Part shown: piece after piece, positions 1-13,133 of the stretch
How the letters are laid out: each line of letters begins with the position of its first letter
Numbering within the stretch: the stretch's first letter is position 1
Source: Amblyornis subalaris
Taxonomy: Eukaryota; Chordata; Aves; Passeriformes; Ptilonorhynchidae
Assembly: GCA_018881555.1 (NCBI GenBank)
Contig: JACAXG010000204.1
Location: forward strand, 806,001 to 870,000
Length of the DNA stretch: 64,000 bases
Reading direction: 5' to 3'
Notes under the pieces: generated by a model
The model's input: the letters and a program-made list of their open reading frames with translations, nothing else
Databases searched by the model: none
What the model was told of the DNA's origin: nothing
Made by a program: the position numbers and the translations under genes

Positions 1-107
1 CAACCTGGTCTAGTGAAAGGTGTCCCTGCCCATGGCAGGGGAGTTGGAACGAGATGACCTCTAAAGACCCTTGCAACACAAACCGTTCTGTGATTCTATG
101 TTCAAAT
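1..107 (+). repeat. CR1 LINE, 3' end
   Basis: Carries the classic CR1 3' untranslated block (GGTGTCCCTGCCCATGGCAG, a GATGACCT-type step, AACACAAACCGTTCTG) and the terminal GTGATTCTATG tail. The fragment is cut by the window edge. Confidence 0.92.
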
Positions 108-544
108 ATTACAGCAAACATCAGATAAACATCCAGAAATAGCAAACAGTGAACGGCAGGGGGAGAGATCCAAGCAAAACTCCAGAGCACTCGGCATAGG
201 AGTGCCTGGGTTAGCTCAACACCAGCTGGAAGAGCTCATGGCACAGCACTGTATGGAGAAAAGGGATAAGGTCCTGTGAGCAAGGTGGGTGTCGAGTGCT
301 GTGCTGGTCTCCAGGATCCAGAGCAGAAGGAGCTGCCCTGTGTGGCATGGAGGTGCTCACACAGCTGCCTCCCATCTGGTTGCACCAGTGATCAAGGAGC
401 TCAGAAACCAGTGGCAGCCACAGTTGGCCTGTGTCCGGAGCTGTGTATGCAACAAGACAAATGACCTTGATATTGCTTGTCCTCAGGTGGACAGATTAGG
501 AGGAAGAAGGTAGAAAGTGCCAGGTCACCTGAGTGACCTTGCAA

Positions 545-1091
545 GGGACAATCAAACTGTTCCATGACTTGCGCCTCGAATCCTGTGTTCAGTTTTGGGC
601 CACTCATTACAAGGAAGACATTGATGTGCTGGAGCATGTCCAGAGAAGGGAATGGAACTGGGGAAGGGTCTGGAGCACAAGTCTGATGAGGAGCCTCTGA
701 GGGAGCTGGCATTGTTTAGTCTGGAGAAAAAGAAGCTCAGGGGACACCTCATTGCTCTCTACAACTCCCTGACAGAAGGGTGTATCCAGGTGTGGGTCAG
801 TCTCTTCTCCCAAGTAACTAAGTGACAGAACAAGGTGAAATTGCCTCAGGTTGTGCCAGGAGAACTTTAGATTGGATATAGAGAAAAATTTCTTCACTAA
901 AAAGCGTTGTGAAGCCCTAGAACAGACTGCCTGGGGAAGTGGTGGAGTCATCATCCCTGGAAGTGTTCAAAAAACATGTGGATGTGGCACATGAGGCCAT
1001 GGTTTGGTGGTAAACATGGTGGTGGTGGTGTGTTGACAGTTGGAATTGATGATCTTGGAGGTATTTTCCAAACTTTTCTGTGATTCTATGC
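545..1091 (+). repeat. CR1 LINE, 3' fragment
   Basis: Contains in order CR1 blocks resembling GTGTTCAGTTTTGGGCC, GGGAGCTGGCATTGTTTAG, TCTCTTCTCCCAAGTAAC, AAAAATTTCTTCACTAAAA and ATCATCCCTGGAAGTGTTCAA, ending in a TGTGATTCTATG tail. A small GGT-run (about 1018-1031) interrupts it. It is a 5'-truncated, non-coding copy; the reading frames inside it are decayed reverse-transcriptase-end and UTR sequence. Confidence 0.9.
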
Positions 1092-3264
1092 CATGCTCTT
1101 ACCTATTCAGCTCAAAAGGACGTGAACTAGGATTTCTCACTCGCTAACATACTGGTGGGGATAAAAAACATTCTGGAAAGGAGCTCTCTCTAGAACAATG
1201 TATGATAATAAATATATTTTCGCACATAGGCCCTCACTCTGCTACACCAACCAAAAAGTGACTGGTTTCAGCAAGTCAGTAGACATCCTGGACTACATGA
1301 AATCAAAGTTTTACAACAAGAATATCCCCTAATAAAAAAATTCCTAATTTATCAGTGATATATATGCAAACCCAATCCCCCTAAATGTGGTCTGTAATCA
1401 GTCTGCCCTGTTTCTTCAAACCTGGGATGTTATAAAAATACCTGATAAGGATGATATACTCACAAATGGATGGGGCTTGTTGTCTTTTAGGCCCCAAGCA
1501 ATCATCTGGGAAACCACAAGATTTTAATGAGCCTGCCCCAGAGACATTAGGTTTTATGGAAATAGATTAAAGGAATTTTACATAACAACTTCATCATGTA
1601 GTATAATGAGAAAATAAAAAATAATGCCATACAGATAAGACATGGGAAATTCCAGCTTCAGTGATATTAAATTTATGGAAATGATAATCAGGTGGATACA
1701 GAATGAAAATGAAAACAAATGTGACAGAAGAAAGGCAGATATTTAAAACAGGGATTATAAGAATATTAAAAGACTAGTTACACATAAGAGCAAAATCCCT
1801 AATGTAATATTTTTCAAGAAGGTTTTTGTCATCTTGTTTTTTAACTTTGAACATAGAGGGAAAGGTTAAGGACTACAACCGGGTTCCAAATCTCTGCATT
1901 TTCTTAATGAGGACTTTAAACTGTCTGTATCTGAGTATAAGGAATGCCAAAATTACATTCACCGGTTATATGGGAAATCTCATTGTGAGGGTCACATCAC
2001 CTTAGATCACAGGGCAAAAGAGGTTGCAAATAGAGATGAAAGTGAAGGTGAAGCTGGGGGTTTGAGAAAGACTTACGTACTCTTCTTATTACATATCCCA
2101 AGACCAAACAGAGAAATAAATCAAGCATAGACTGCAAACCCCAGCGCTGGGATCTGAACTTCCAAACCCTGTCAGTTTTGTGGGTGAAGATCAAGAGAAG
2201 TGCTCAGTTTTGAGGCAGCATAGTGTTGAAGACAGTAGAGAGGAGAGTTGTTGGTGTAGGGTTCAAATTTGCTGAATGCTCCCTTCAACATGCCGTGTGA
2301 AGCTCTCCTAGGGGCTTGCTGCAGTTCCTGTGTCAGGCCTGACAGCAACACGAGGAATTTTCAGATACCATGCAGCATTTCAAATGGTGCCTAAATGCAT
2401 TTGATTGCCTAAACTGCAGTCTTAGCCTGTGCATTGCATGACCCCTACAATTTCACCCGCAGTGGGTGATCCAAAGCTATAAAACCCACAGATTCATGAG
2501 ACGCTCCGATAGTGCTTTGCATGACACAATCCCTAAGGAAATATCACTGCAACAGATCCAGTTATGCCAGCACTGTGTGTATGCATAGAAAGAGGCAACA
2601 CCAGGTCCTAAATCCCTTAGTGAAGAGACCTAAACATAGGTGTGGAAGTGCATTCCCCCCCACACTTTTTCCAGGCCAGGCTGCCATCTGAGAAAATGCT
2701 CGTTAGGCCTCAGCCTTGACAAACAGCACCTGGGCTCGGCTCTTCTGGAGCTTATCAGAAACTCTGTGTGATCCCAGGAACCGCTGCTGTCTAATAAGCT
2801 CCTCTTTTCTTTATGAACAGACTAGAAAATTATTTTTCTTGCCTGAATAGCATAACATCCCTGTTCTCATGCTTTCAAAGAAAGTGCAGACCCAAACTAT
2901 GGCCAGGATGAAACATTGTTCTGACTGAAGCCCACTCTTTTGCAACCCTATAAACAGCAGTCCAAAATGAGGCCCTTTGAGCTCTTCTGGACCACAGTGG
3001 GCTGCAACCAGCAACCTCCCTTTGAGTGGGGTCTCTCAGAGCTGGGAACTCTCACATTTGCTGTACTCGGAGGATCACTGAACCATGACAGATCTGGGGC
3101 CTATACCCCCACTCCTCGAGGCCTGACTCTTCAGCTGTTGGGGACATGCAAAGGCATCCAAAGTGAGTATTTCACTGACTTCCAAGAGGAATTTTTCACA
3201 GGTACCTTGCTTGCACTGACTCTTTATGTCTGTGTGCACACACGTGGGCATATGCAATGGCAAA
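1092..3264. other. Gene-free A/T-rich sequence
   Basis: Short overlapping frames only. No splice-bounded conserved exon, RNA gene or repeat family was recognised. Confidence 0.6.
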
Positions 3265-3816
3265 TCTGGGAGAAATGCTGCTCTCTTAGATGTTTAAGTA
3301 CCTTAGAAATCTCGGTAGGTTAGGCCTGTAAGAAAGGTTAAGTCATAAGCTAAGTTAAATGCTGCTAAGTGTTGCTCTTTTGCTAAGTTTAACTTCTAAT
3401 ACTTAAGTAACGAAACTTAAATACTGTTAAGTGTTACTCCTCTGTTAAATTGTTAAGGTTAAGTTATAAGTTAAGTTTGAGGTATAAGTTAAGTTTAAGT
3501 TATAAGTTAAGTACTGTTAAGGTTGAGTGCTGTTAAACTTTTAGGCCATATTCCTTTTTATCCTTGCCCTCGCCATCCTTTTGTCACACACATACACAAA
3601 TACACACACAAATAGTTCTCAGTTCATTTCTGGTTTGATTTCCTGGATTTTGTTTGGTTTTGTTGTTTTCCCTGGGTGTGCCTTAACTGCCCAGTAAGTA
3701 GTAGAGCGAATCTTGCCAATGAACTTTGTCATGCTGTGGCTTAATATTAAATCTGTTTCTCAGTGATACCCTTGCTGGTTATTTTTTAAGTGATTTCAAG
3801 CCCTCGTTCATAACAA
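3265..3816 (+). mobile_element. Probable avian ERV LTR with TTAAGT-rich U3
   Basis: About 3318-3545 is a degenerate array of TTAAGTTATAAG-like units. It is followed by a pyrimidine-rich block, a CACACA patch, TTTGTTTGGTTTTGTTG, CTGGGTGTGCCTTAACTG and a TTAATATTAAA possible polyadenylation region. This order resembles LTRs of bird ERVL-like elements from memory. The termini are not sharply defined and no target duplication was found. Confidence 0.5.
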
Positions 3817-6504
3817 CAGGTGAGCTAAGTGACTTCCTCATGGTCTCTTGGACAGCATAAGTACCCTGCCAAAAGTGATGCTGCACAGGACCTGCTGCTT
3901 GTACTTGCATCACTCATTCCCCATGACAGTCCCATTGTGGTGACAACCCCATGTGGCTGGGTTGGAGACCATCAGAAGCCTCACTGACTCTGAAGGCAAT
4001 GTGCAGGTGAGGAAAGACACAGCATCATGTGGGGATAGCTCCAGCTACTCTCATCTCTTGTTATACCACCCGTTGCTAAGGGAAGAGCTTTTGTGCTTCA
4101 CGCGAGTTTGCACCCATCAAGACCTGCAATTTATGAGGGAGAAAATCACTGTGGGAATACAGGTGTTGACCTGCCTTTTGTCTGTGCCAAGGAATAGATT
4201 TTTTCTGCCATACTGGCCTGTCAGAGAGGAATTGTTCTTTAGTATGGAGCCGGGGAAGCAGAGAGCCATTGCCCTCTCCCTATGCATCCAACAGGCTCCT
4301 AGTGCCAAAAAAAGAAGCTGTAGCCATGTGAAGCAAAGCTGTGGTGCAACGTAAGTTGACACTGCTGACAGAAATGTATTCCAAGGATTAACTCTGACCT
4401 GGCAGGCTTGGTTCTGGATCAGACCCAGCACACACCATACTGTGCTGTCTCCAGGTCAAATCAGGTGTCATCTGACTGCACTAAGCCCTTATAGATTCTC
4501 ACTATGGCACTTAAGCTAAGATCACAACTTTCCTCTCCCGTATTGTCTGTTTTGTGTGTCCTCCTCCTTCTCCTTCTACTTCCTCCTCCTTCTTCTCCCT
4601 GGTGCCACTGCCAGTGCTCTTGTGCTCCCCTGGAAAGGCAGTTCATGGAGCAGATCCATCTAAAGTCACACAGCAATGAAATGGGCAACATGGTCCGACC
4701 ACGCAGCCATGCTGGCAGGGACAGAGAGGACAAGGTTGCAGCAGTCCACATTTAGCTTGGCTGACATTGGCAGGGAACCACACACCAACTTTATCTTCAG
4801 GATTGTGTGTGTGCTGGGTCGGGCATGTGTAAAAATATATCTGCTGCCTAAAGTCTGTGTTATGCATCTTGGCTAATTGAATTTAAATTTATTCAGGACT
4901 CAAACCTGGTTTGGTTCAAATCTGTGTTGTAACAGGACCCAGAAGAACACAGAGCTGGTACTGAGGACTGTGGAAGCACAACCCCCTCCATCAGTCATGC
5001 AGTCCATTTTTTTTCACTGGGAACCCTTGCAGGATCTCAGGTTCATCTTCAGGGATGTGGGCACACCTCCCTCGTGGACTGAAAAACTCAGTGAACCTCT
5101 TGCAAGGGAAACTAAAAAAATTAATTCCTCATCGCTTGGGGCTGAACTGACATCACTCAATACTTGGAAACTCAAATATGCTGTAGGTCTCTTATGACAT
5201 TCCCATTCCAGGAATGATCTGGTGACTCCCATTTCTTAGACCTTCCTTTGCCCCAGGCTGTCCAGAGTCTGGTTTTCTATACACTCAAAGCTAAGAACAT
5301 GACACTTAAGCTTGTCACCGGTGACACCACGTCTCTGTAACACAGGATCCCCTCCTGTGGTGGACTGACATTCACACCGAAAGGGCAAAGGTTGTTTCTT
5401 CTCCTTTTGCTCTGCACTATGGACCCAGCGTGTCATGGCCAAAGAAAACTGTCGCTTCTTCTTACGGACTGCAGAGGTTCCATGAGGGGAATGAAGAAAA
5501 TCTGCATAAACCAAAGCCAGGATTAAAACACAGTAATCCTGGACCATAGGCTGGTGCCTGCTGATCCAAAACGCCTTTGGCCCCAAAGGAAATGGCTGTC
5601 TACTTAATGTCAGCAGAATTAGCATGTGCATGGTTTGTATGTGGTCTCTGCCAAGGTTACAGTTGGCAAGAGCAGACTTTGCCAAGAGCAATCTGCTGGC
5701 AAAGCCCCATGTTTTGCACTGCCTAGAAGCATATCTCTCCTCATTTTAGATACCTTCCTCCACCTGTGGTCTGCTCCTGCCAGTTCAAAAGCCCCCACTC
5801 AGGCACACTAACCCCTTCAGAGTTAGTCTCTGCATCCACCAGGAAAGAGGGCTGAGTCCCTTATGCAATATTTAACCAGCACTCTAAGCCAGGGATGGTT
5901 TTCGTCCCCATTTCAGCCTAGAGCATGGATGCAAGACACAACTAGCCCAGAACTTTAACAAGAGATCCCCAAGATGAATCATTACTACCAAGTTATGTGA
6001 TTACTTAACAGTTTGTATACATAACTGGATGAAATGAGCTCTCTCCCCGTCTTCTTTCTCCTTTGTCCAAGCTCCCCAATTATCTTCATCTGCTGAAGCC
6101 AAGATCCTTTCAATACCTCCAGCTTGCCAGGGAGAGCTGCCCCAGCTTGCTATTTGAATTATAACACACCCTCTAAAAAAGTCTCTGGCTCAGAATTCAC
6201 CTAAGTAAGAATATCCCTTAAGCGCATAACAAGGAAAGCACAGTTGGATGAGTAATTGATTCAGTTCAGATTGAAATGGAAAAATCTAGTTGGGTCCTAC
6301 TCTCGGTTTTCTCCTTCTGTACTTGTACAGACTGCAGCAGTCTGTTTCCAGGGCTCAGGGATGAATTGAAGGCTCTGGGCTAACTTCCCTGCTGAGGCTG
6401 GATGGCTCAGGCACACCACCTGGGATTCATGAGCAGCTGTTCTCTTACTGTTAACACAGAGTTGGGAGAGAGAATCCCAGGGCTGCACAGGTGGAAAGGA
6501 CATT
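3817..6504. other. Gene-free stretch
   Basis: Contains a CT-rich run at about 4556-4600 and several chance frames on both strands of up to about 150 codons (for example 5236-5691 minus) without recognisable domains. No gene supported. Confidence 0.6.
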
Positions 6505-6567
6505 GGGTGTTGGAAGTAGATGATCTTTAAAGTGTCTTTCAACCCAAAAAATTCTGTGATTCTATGA
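6505..6567 (+). repeat. CR1 3' tail, short
   Basis: TTGGAAGTAGATGATCTTTA, then a TTTCAACCCAAAAAATTCTG step and the TGATTCTATGA tail, lying directly upstream of a second CR1 fragment. Confidence 0.85.
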
Positions 6568-6574
6568 TGGGAGA

Positions 6575-6873
6575 GAGACGGTTTACAAGATCATGTAGTG
6601 ACAGGACAACAGGGAATGGCTTCAAACTGAAAGAGGGCGGGTTTAGATCAGCTGTTAAGAGATAATTCTTTATTGTGAGAGTGGTGAGGCACTGGAACAG
6701 GCTGCCCAGACAAGCTGTGGATGTCCCATTCCTCAGTTGTTTAAGAAAAGGTTGGACAGGGCTCTGAGCAACATGATCTAGTGGAAGGTGTCCCTGCCCA
6801 TGGCAGGGGCATTGGACCAAGATGGTCTTTAAGGTCCCTTCCAACACAAACCATTCTATGATTCTGTGATTCT
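6575..6873 (+). repeat. CR1 LINE, 3' fragment
   Basis: Contains GACAGGACAACAGGGAATGG, GGAACAGGCTGCCCAGA, GGTTGGACAGGGCTCTGAGC, CCCATGGCAGGGGC and the CCATTCTATGATTCTGTGATTC tail in consensus order. The copy is relatively well preserved. Confidence 0.93.
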
Positions 6874-8610
6874 TCTTCTTGGGACCTTTTCTGAAGGGCT
6901 GTTTCGCAGTGGGATGATGCTCAGTCACTCAAAACTTGACTGTAAGCTGTAAGGTTGAGATTAGCCCCAAGACACACCATGATTTTTGGAAAGGAGGGGA
7001 GATTCCTGACATCTGGGGGAAGAAGTGACGCACCAGGAGCCAGGTGCCTCCCAGGGGAGGAAACAGAAGGATCTCAGCATAGCAAGGCAGTTGAGATCTT
7101 CAGATTTTTATTCAGGAGATGAATTGTAGTGGTGCAATTTTTCACAACAAAGATAAGTGGAGGTAAGCTGCATCCTTCTGTGCCTCCATGCAGCACTGAG
7201 TAACAAAAAGCAAGGATGGGAACCTGACATGGAGCAGCTGTCTGTTGTCCTGCCTTGACCTATCTGGGGCTGTAGGATCTCTGACAAATCTTTCACTAGG
7301 TGCACGTGCAGCACCTGCTGCAGAGGAACCTGAAGCCCAGCAAGCTTGTCAATCTACTAAGGAGACTAATAAATTTAGCAGATATAATCTCAAAGAACAC
7401 AGAGCAGAGAGAGCAAGCCTCTACCAGGGCAGGGACCTTTCCTTCTTTTTCAGCAAAACCAACCAATTTCAGTTTGCTTCATGTGGCAGGAGGAAGGACT
7501 GTACAAGAATGTGCAACACAGGAGCAAGTGTCAGCTTAGCCATGTCTAAACCAGACAGACCTTCTCGTCCCTCTGATATGCTTATCTCCAGCTATCCCAG
7601 TACTATGTCTGCTTTTCCTCTGCAGATGACACATTCTAATACTGGACACAGATGGACACAGGATGTAAATGGTATCAGCTCTGAATGCAGAGCACACACC
7701 AACAGCCACATTACAAGAGTTGTATGCTCACAGTACGGCTGCCCTCCCACCAGTGGGGGCAAGTAGGATGTCTTCCTTTTTCTGTAAGAGGCACAGCAAG
7801 CACATGGAAAAAATGGCGCATGGTTCTTAAAACACCTCCTAACACGGTTTGAAGAAAACATGAGGTTTGTTAAGAGCTTTTCAGAGAGAAATCTGGCATT
7901 CATCATGGCACCATCCACAATGTAATCCTTCGTGACATCACCCTTCTAGAAGAAGCACAACCCAAGGTGTCTTTCCATATGATCAGGCAGATGCAGGTGC
8001 AAGTGGGAAATTGGCTCAGAACTTCCTGAGGCAAGGGAGGAGGGCTTTTCCCAAAACATTGATTCTCAATGGATTTCCATCTCTGTTTCTTAATGTTCTT
8101 TTTGTGCACTCTTGATTCCCACCAGTCATCTACCCTGGGGCATTCACTTGAGTGTTGCCACTCTATTAAATGTGAATTGAATTAGGCAGGAGGCAATTAT
8201 CTGTGTTGGAACTTTCCCAGGGTATCAGAGCTAAGATCCTCAGCAATATCTGATGAGATATTTACAGACCACAAGAAATGTAGGCATTATTTAAAATTAT
8301 GGTGTTTCCCACACTGCTCTTTAATATGTTTTTGGGACACTGGGCTTCAGAGTAAGTCAGAGAAAGGAGTTAAATCACACCCCTGTATCACAAAGCAATA
8401 GAGTTTTCTTTTGAGATTTCTTTGAGTGCAGGTGTGCTGCTACAGCTTTTCATTCTCAGGTGGCTGAAAAACAGTCCTTTGACATGAGCCACATTTTGTG
8501 TGCAAATTGAGCATCAACATTGCTGAGTCTGTGAAAAGGGTCCATGATCAGTGCAGGTGCTGATGGTGGATATTCCTGCCCTACCCTGACCTGATTATGA
8601 TATCTTACTG
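6874..8610. other. Gene-free stretch
   Basis: Only overlapping chance frames (longest 7245-7766 plus, 173 codons) without domain signature. Nothing else recognised. Confidence 0.55.
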
Positions 8611-8673
8611 TATTCACAGAATATTCTGAATTGGAAGGGACCCACAGGGATCATCAAGTCCAACTCTCGCTGT
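8611..8673 (-). repeat. CR1 3' end, reverse orientation
   Basis: Reads CACAGAATATTCTGAATTGG, then GGGACCCACAGGGATCATCA and AGTCCAACTC, the reverse complement of the CR1 3' end. Confidence 0.8.
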
Positions 8674-8734
8674 TAATGTCAGACTGATTATGAGACAATG
8701 ACATGCTCCCATTGCAAACTGAGCAAACCACATA

Positions 8735-9095
8735 TTGGGCTACGTGAGGACTGTTGTGGCAAGCAGGGCAAGCGAGTTACAGTCTCCACTGCCCAGTTCA
8801 ACAGGGCTACCAAGAAACTGGAGAAGGAGCAGAGGAGGGCTACCAAGACCAGGCGACAGAGCACATGTCCTAGAAACAGCATCTAAAGAGATGGAATCGG
8901 TTAGTCAAAGAGGAATCTGAAGGGGAGATTTAAGAGAAGCCAACAACTAGGTTGAACCACAGCAATGGAGCTCTTCTCAGCAGAAGCAGGTGATACAAGA
9001 AGGAGCAACAAAATGAACTTTGGGAAGTCCACAGTGGACATGAGGAAAAGCTTTTTAGTTGGTGTTGCAAAACGATAACTAGAGGTCCAACACTT
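8735..9095 (+). repeat. Degenerate CR1 fragment
   Basis: Blocks resembling CTGGAGAAGGAGCAGAGGAG, TGGGAAGTCCACAGTGGACA and TGAGGAAAAGCTTTTTAGT occur in CR1 order, with large intervening divergence. Borders are uncertain. Confidence 0.5.
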
Positions 9096-9129
9096 GATGC
9101 ACGAATAGTCCTTGACCTACAGGTTGGGT

Positions 9130-9650
9130 CACATTCAAAAGAGCCAGTGGGATTCAAGAATAGCACGATTTATTGAATGCAACATGCCAGGGATTTTGGA
9201 TTGCTGGTGATAATGCAGTACCTGCAGAGAAGCTATATATAGCACCAACAATACAATTGCAATCACAAGCTTAACACCCTGGGTCAACACTCAGCTTAGC
9301 TGAGGACACAAGGCTTAGCAAAAGGTGTCCCTTCTGGGAGAATGAAGAGGACAAACCTGTCAATCTGTCCCTGCAATTTCGTGTCCAATTCTCATCCCCC
9401 AGTTAGATGCAACATCTACCTAAGAAGGTACTTTTTATACCTTATTAGCCATTACTGTGCAAAGTGTTGTGGTTGGGACTGTGGTCAAATCTTCCATTCT
9501 TTGTGGGCATATTGTACAGAATATTTCTTGGTAGGAGATATACTTAGTTTGTACAAAGGATTTCTGGGTATGGGGTAGAAGGATGAGACCGTGCAGCCTA
9601 TGCCTCCCTCCATGTTCCCCCCCGCATCAATGCCATGGTGACACAACACA
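9130..9650 (-). mobile_element. Probable ERV LTR, reverse orientation
   Basis: On the minus strand a TATAAAAAG box lies near 9430-9440. An AATAAA-CGTGC polyadenylation and R/U5-like motif lies near 9165-9175, about 260 nt downstream. This layout and the GAATAGCACGATTTATTGAAT motif on the plus strand fit an avian ERV LTR. Ends and target duplication could not be determined. Confidence 0.45.
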
Positions 9651-12600
9651 CAAGATCTCCATCTGGTTTCTGTGCTTCTACCTGCGGGCTCCATGGCATA
9701 TTGAGTTTTGCATTTTCTTCACTATTTTACACTTACAACAGCTGGGATGGAGGACCAGCCCTAGATCTGGTCACCAGAGTTATCTCCATCCTCAGAGCTT
9801 TCCTGGACACAGGTAAATCAAAGCCACAGCCAGCCTGGCAAAATGTTGGGGATACCCTGGCTAGTCAGAGGAGGAGATTGAAGTGCAGATCTCTGAAGAT
9901 GTCTTCAGACCAACAGTCCTGGGGTACAGTCCTCCCATCAACTTTGCGAACTTTTTGTGTGGGCACACAGTAAATTGTTTTAGTTGAAAAGTAAGCCAGA
10001 AAATTATGATCCGTTTCAGGCAGATGCATCCTAGAAGTTCCTATGCCAGCCTGGGAACAGTGATAAGTGGTCAGTGGCAGACAGTCTCTGAGTTGCCACC
10101 ACCACCACCAAAATGTATGCAGGACCATGGTAATCTAAGATAATATCTACTTCATAGTAATTTATATTTTGGGACTAACGCAGCTCGCTGTCTTCCTCAC
10201 TGAAGCAGACTCATGACCATGTTGAATAGGAATGAAGGACTGCAGACCTCAAAACTTAGGTTAGGGACCAGTCACTGTCAGCCAAATCATCCTTGTCTTA
10301 CTGGTTGTCAGTCTCAATCCAGAGCTTGTTGTGAGCCATGTGTGCAAGTGCACATAGGAGAATAAAAGTCCTACCTCACCTTATGGTAACAATTCAGCAT
10401 AAGTCATTTCACAGGCAACAGACTGCCTCCTAATCAAGTGAGTTATGAAAGAGCTCATTTGTGGGGAGAGGAGGCAAGACTTGAATCTGAACAGAACTTC
10501 ACACTGAGTTTCAGTACAAAAGGAAGTCAGATACTGAAATGTGCATTTCCCATGTGCTCCAATGTGCTCCCATGAAGGAAAATTTAAGACTGCATAGTTT
10601 GCCTAAGAAAACATGACAGGGCAGGTAGAGAAAGGGGTCCTGGGCTGGCTGTGTGATGCACAGTGAGAGAGGTCACGCAGGCCAGCCTTAGGATGACTAG
10701 TACAAAATGTGCTTTTCTCTTATTCATCTCTTCTTCCTGCACATTAAGCTCTTCTGGTTGGTTTGCTACCATATACAAATTCTTTGTTTACTTTTGTTTA
10801 GCTTGACTGACATTGCAGTTCTTGAGAATCAATTGCCAGTGGGTGTGATAATGCTCTCTCTTGCTCATGATATTGCAATACTCCAGGAAACTGAAGGGTT
10901 GTAGTCTGTACGTCACTCACCCGCATGGATCACGCATCAGGACAGGTAATGGACAGGGCATGCGAAAAAGAAGGCTTTTCCAGGAAAGCTCTTTGCAGTG
11001 CAGCAGGATAGTGGGGAGAGCCTCTGAGCTCCCCTATGAAGGCTGTACTGTGGGGTTTACAGTGCTTGTGACCTGCAGTGATCCTGTCTCCCTCTGGAAC
11101 AACACCAAGGAAAAAAATGTGTTTCTGGTCTCACATTCCTCCACAGTTTAAGCCAGTTGCTCTTCTTTTTTCCTCATTTTAAATAATAGTATTGCATAAC
11201 CCAGGAATAGTGGACAGTTTTTAAGTCTTGTGGGTTCATGGATGAAGTCTTGGTGACAAATATCTTTACAGATGGGACAGAATGAGAACACACAGTCATT
11301 GCAGATCACCACAATTTCCTAAGTTGTAATATCTTGGTTGCTACTGCTCACATGCCCATAGTCAAGAGCGTACCAAGAGGGAAAGGAGAATCAGCAAGTC
11401 CAAATACTCCCACGTTTGGTACCAGACTAAAAACACAAGCTAACAGCAGCAAAGCTGCACTATACAATGTTAATAACTGCTTCAGAAATACTTTCCCAAG
11501 CTAGATTCTCAAGGAACAAGTGTCTAAGCAGGGCAGCAGGAGTAGAAGTCAGTGGTGAGTGAATGGTGCCACACAGGTTCAGTAAAGCCTTGGCATGGCA
11601 GTACTTGTTCTGGCTGCACTTTCAAGGACATTGACAAGGATCAAGCCAAGGACTCAGCACAAAACTGGGAGGATCCATCAGACACTGGGCTGATGGAGAG
11701 TTACTGGGTTAATGGGGTGCTATATCAGTAGGACTTCTGAGCGCTTCCTTGAATTGGTCAAGTCTTGTATGGGATGTCACTAGTGGCCACCAAAAAGGGT
11801 TTGGCTCCCAACCCAAGTAGTCCAAGTATCCTGTATTGCCTGTTGGTTTTCAAATACATCCTTCTATCTTTTGTCCTATGCTCCTTATTCTTGAGGGAAT
11901 TTTCCTTGTCCTTCATCTTCTGACACCCCTCTGTGTCCAAACCACCATTTTTTCAGGCTAATCCTTAGGGTCTCACTTCCTTCTTTTGCCCCATGGGTCT
12001 TCATCCAGCTATTGTTCCTTTCTGACCTCGACTATAACCACAGTGAACTAGGCATGTGTCCTCAAGTGAGGCACAAGGGAGTCCACATCCATAATTAGGT
12101 CACTATTCTCTATTATGGCAACAGAGAGGAGGAGGTGGGGAAGAAATACACAAACAATATAAAAATATTCTAGGAAAATGGGCTCTGGAGGAATCCCAAA
12201 GCCTCCTTGGTTGTACAGCCAACATCTAAAAGTACAGTCAGTCAATGCTTTTATTTAACTTGCTCTTCAGCCAAATATGGCTTTCTTAGGAAATGGAAAG
12301 CCTCTGCAAAAAGATTAACTACTCCCACATCTCTGGATCTCAGTGCAGAGGGATGATGCTATCCAGGGACAGCACTCTAGGGAAGCCATAATCTCCTGCT
12401 GGCTTGCTGGTCAGGCCCTTACAGCCTCCTACGAAGCCATGCTGGGAGGAGAAGCGCTGCCTCAAACACTGACAAGGCTGGAAGACAACATGAATCATCT
12501 CATAGCTGCCTCTAGCCCAGGCTTGAGAGCTAGAGCCAGAGCTGCTCCCATAGGAAACCTGACCAGCCTCAAAGGCAAAGCATAAGAGAGATAAGGTAAC

Positions 12601-13133
12601 AAAAAAAACAGAAAAAAATGTAAGGTGAAGGGGAGGATAGTGCTGAGAAATACATTTAACACAGGCAGGTCGGTGTGCAAAGTGCAGGTTGAGCTCTGGA
12701 GGGTGGGAGCCAGAGGCTGAGCCCCAGGCAAGAGTCCAAGGCATAACAAAGAGCACAGGGACCTGTAGCCTGGCCAGGGGACCAAGCACTCAGAGACACA
12801 TCAGGAGCCAATGACTCCAGACTTTCCCTGCGCCTAAACTGTGAGGGAATAAAAGCCATGGTATTTCTTAGTTGGGGTCCCTCGTCAGAGGCACCAGCTC
12901 AAACTGTTACTGTTACTGCACCATGACTAAATTATTTTAAGGATCAAGATGTCTGAAACTCTACTGTGGGAAACCTGGGGTCCAGGCAGTAAGGAAATCT
13001 GGTCTGACTGTGGGAGTCTGGGGCATGTAGCCAGGAAGGGTCCGCAGTCCCAACTCAGTGGTGTGAGTGTGATGGCCAAAGTGGTTCCTGGATGGTCAGA
13101 CAGGGGCGTCTCCTCAACAGTAGTTCCCACATT
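9651..13133. other. Gene-free stretch
   Basis: Includes a short CCA run (10097-10111). Frames up to 149 codons (12340-12789 minus) overlap on both strands and show no known domain. Confidence 0.55.

Noticed and set aside
607..954. Minus frames of 60-115 codons at 400-950
   Set aside because: They run antisense through a CR1 fragment and are not genes.
3265..3816. TTAAGT array as a CRISPR or satellite array
   Set aside because: Units are contiguous and variable without unique spacers, and the flanking motifs point to an LTR.
4461..4755. Leucine- or arginine-rich frames near 4.5-4.75 kb as a secreted peptide gene
   Set aside because: The hydrophobic run comes from a CT-rich simple-sequence tract, read as Leu on one strand and Arg on the other.
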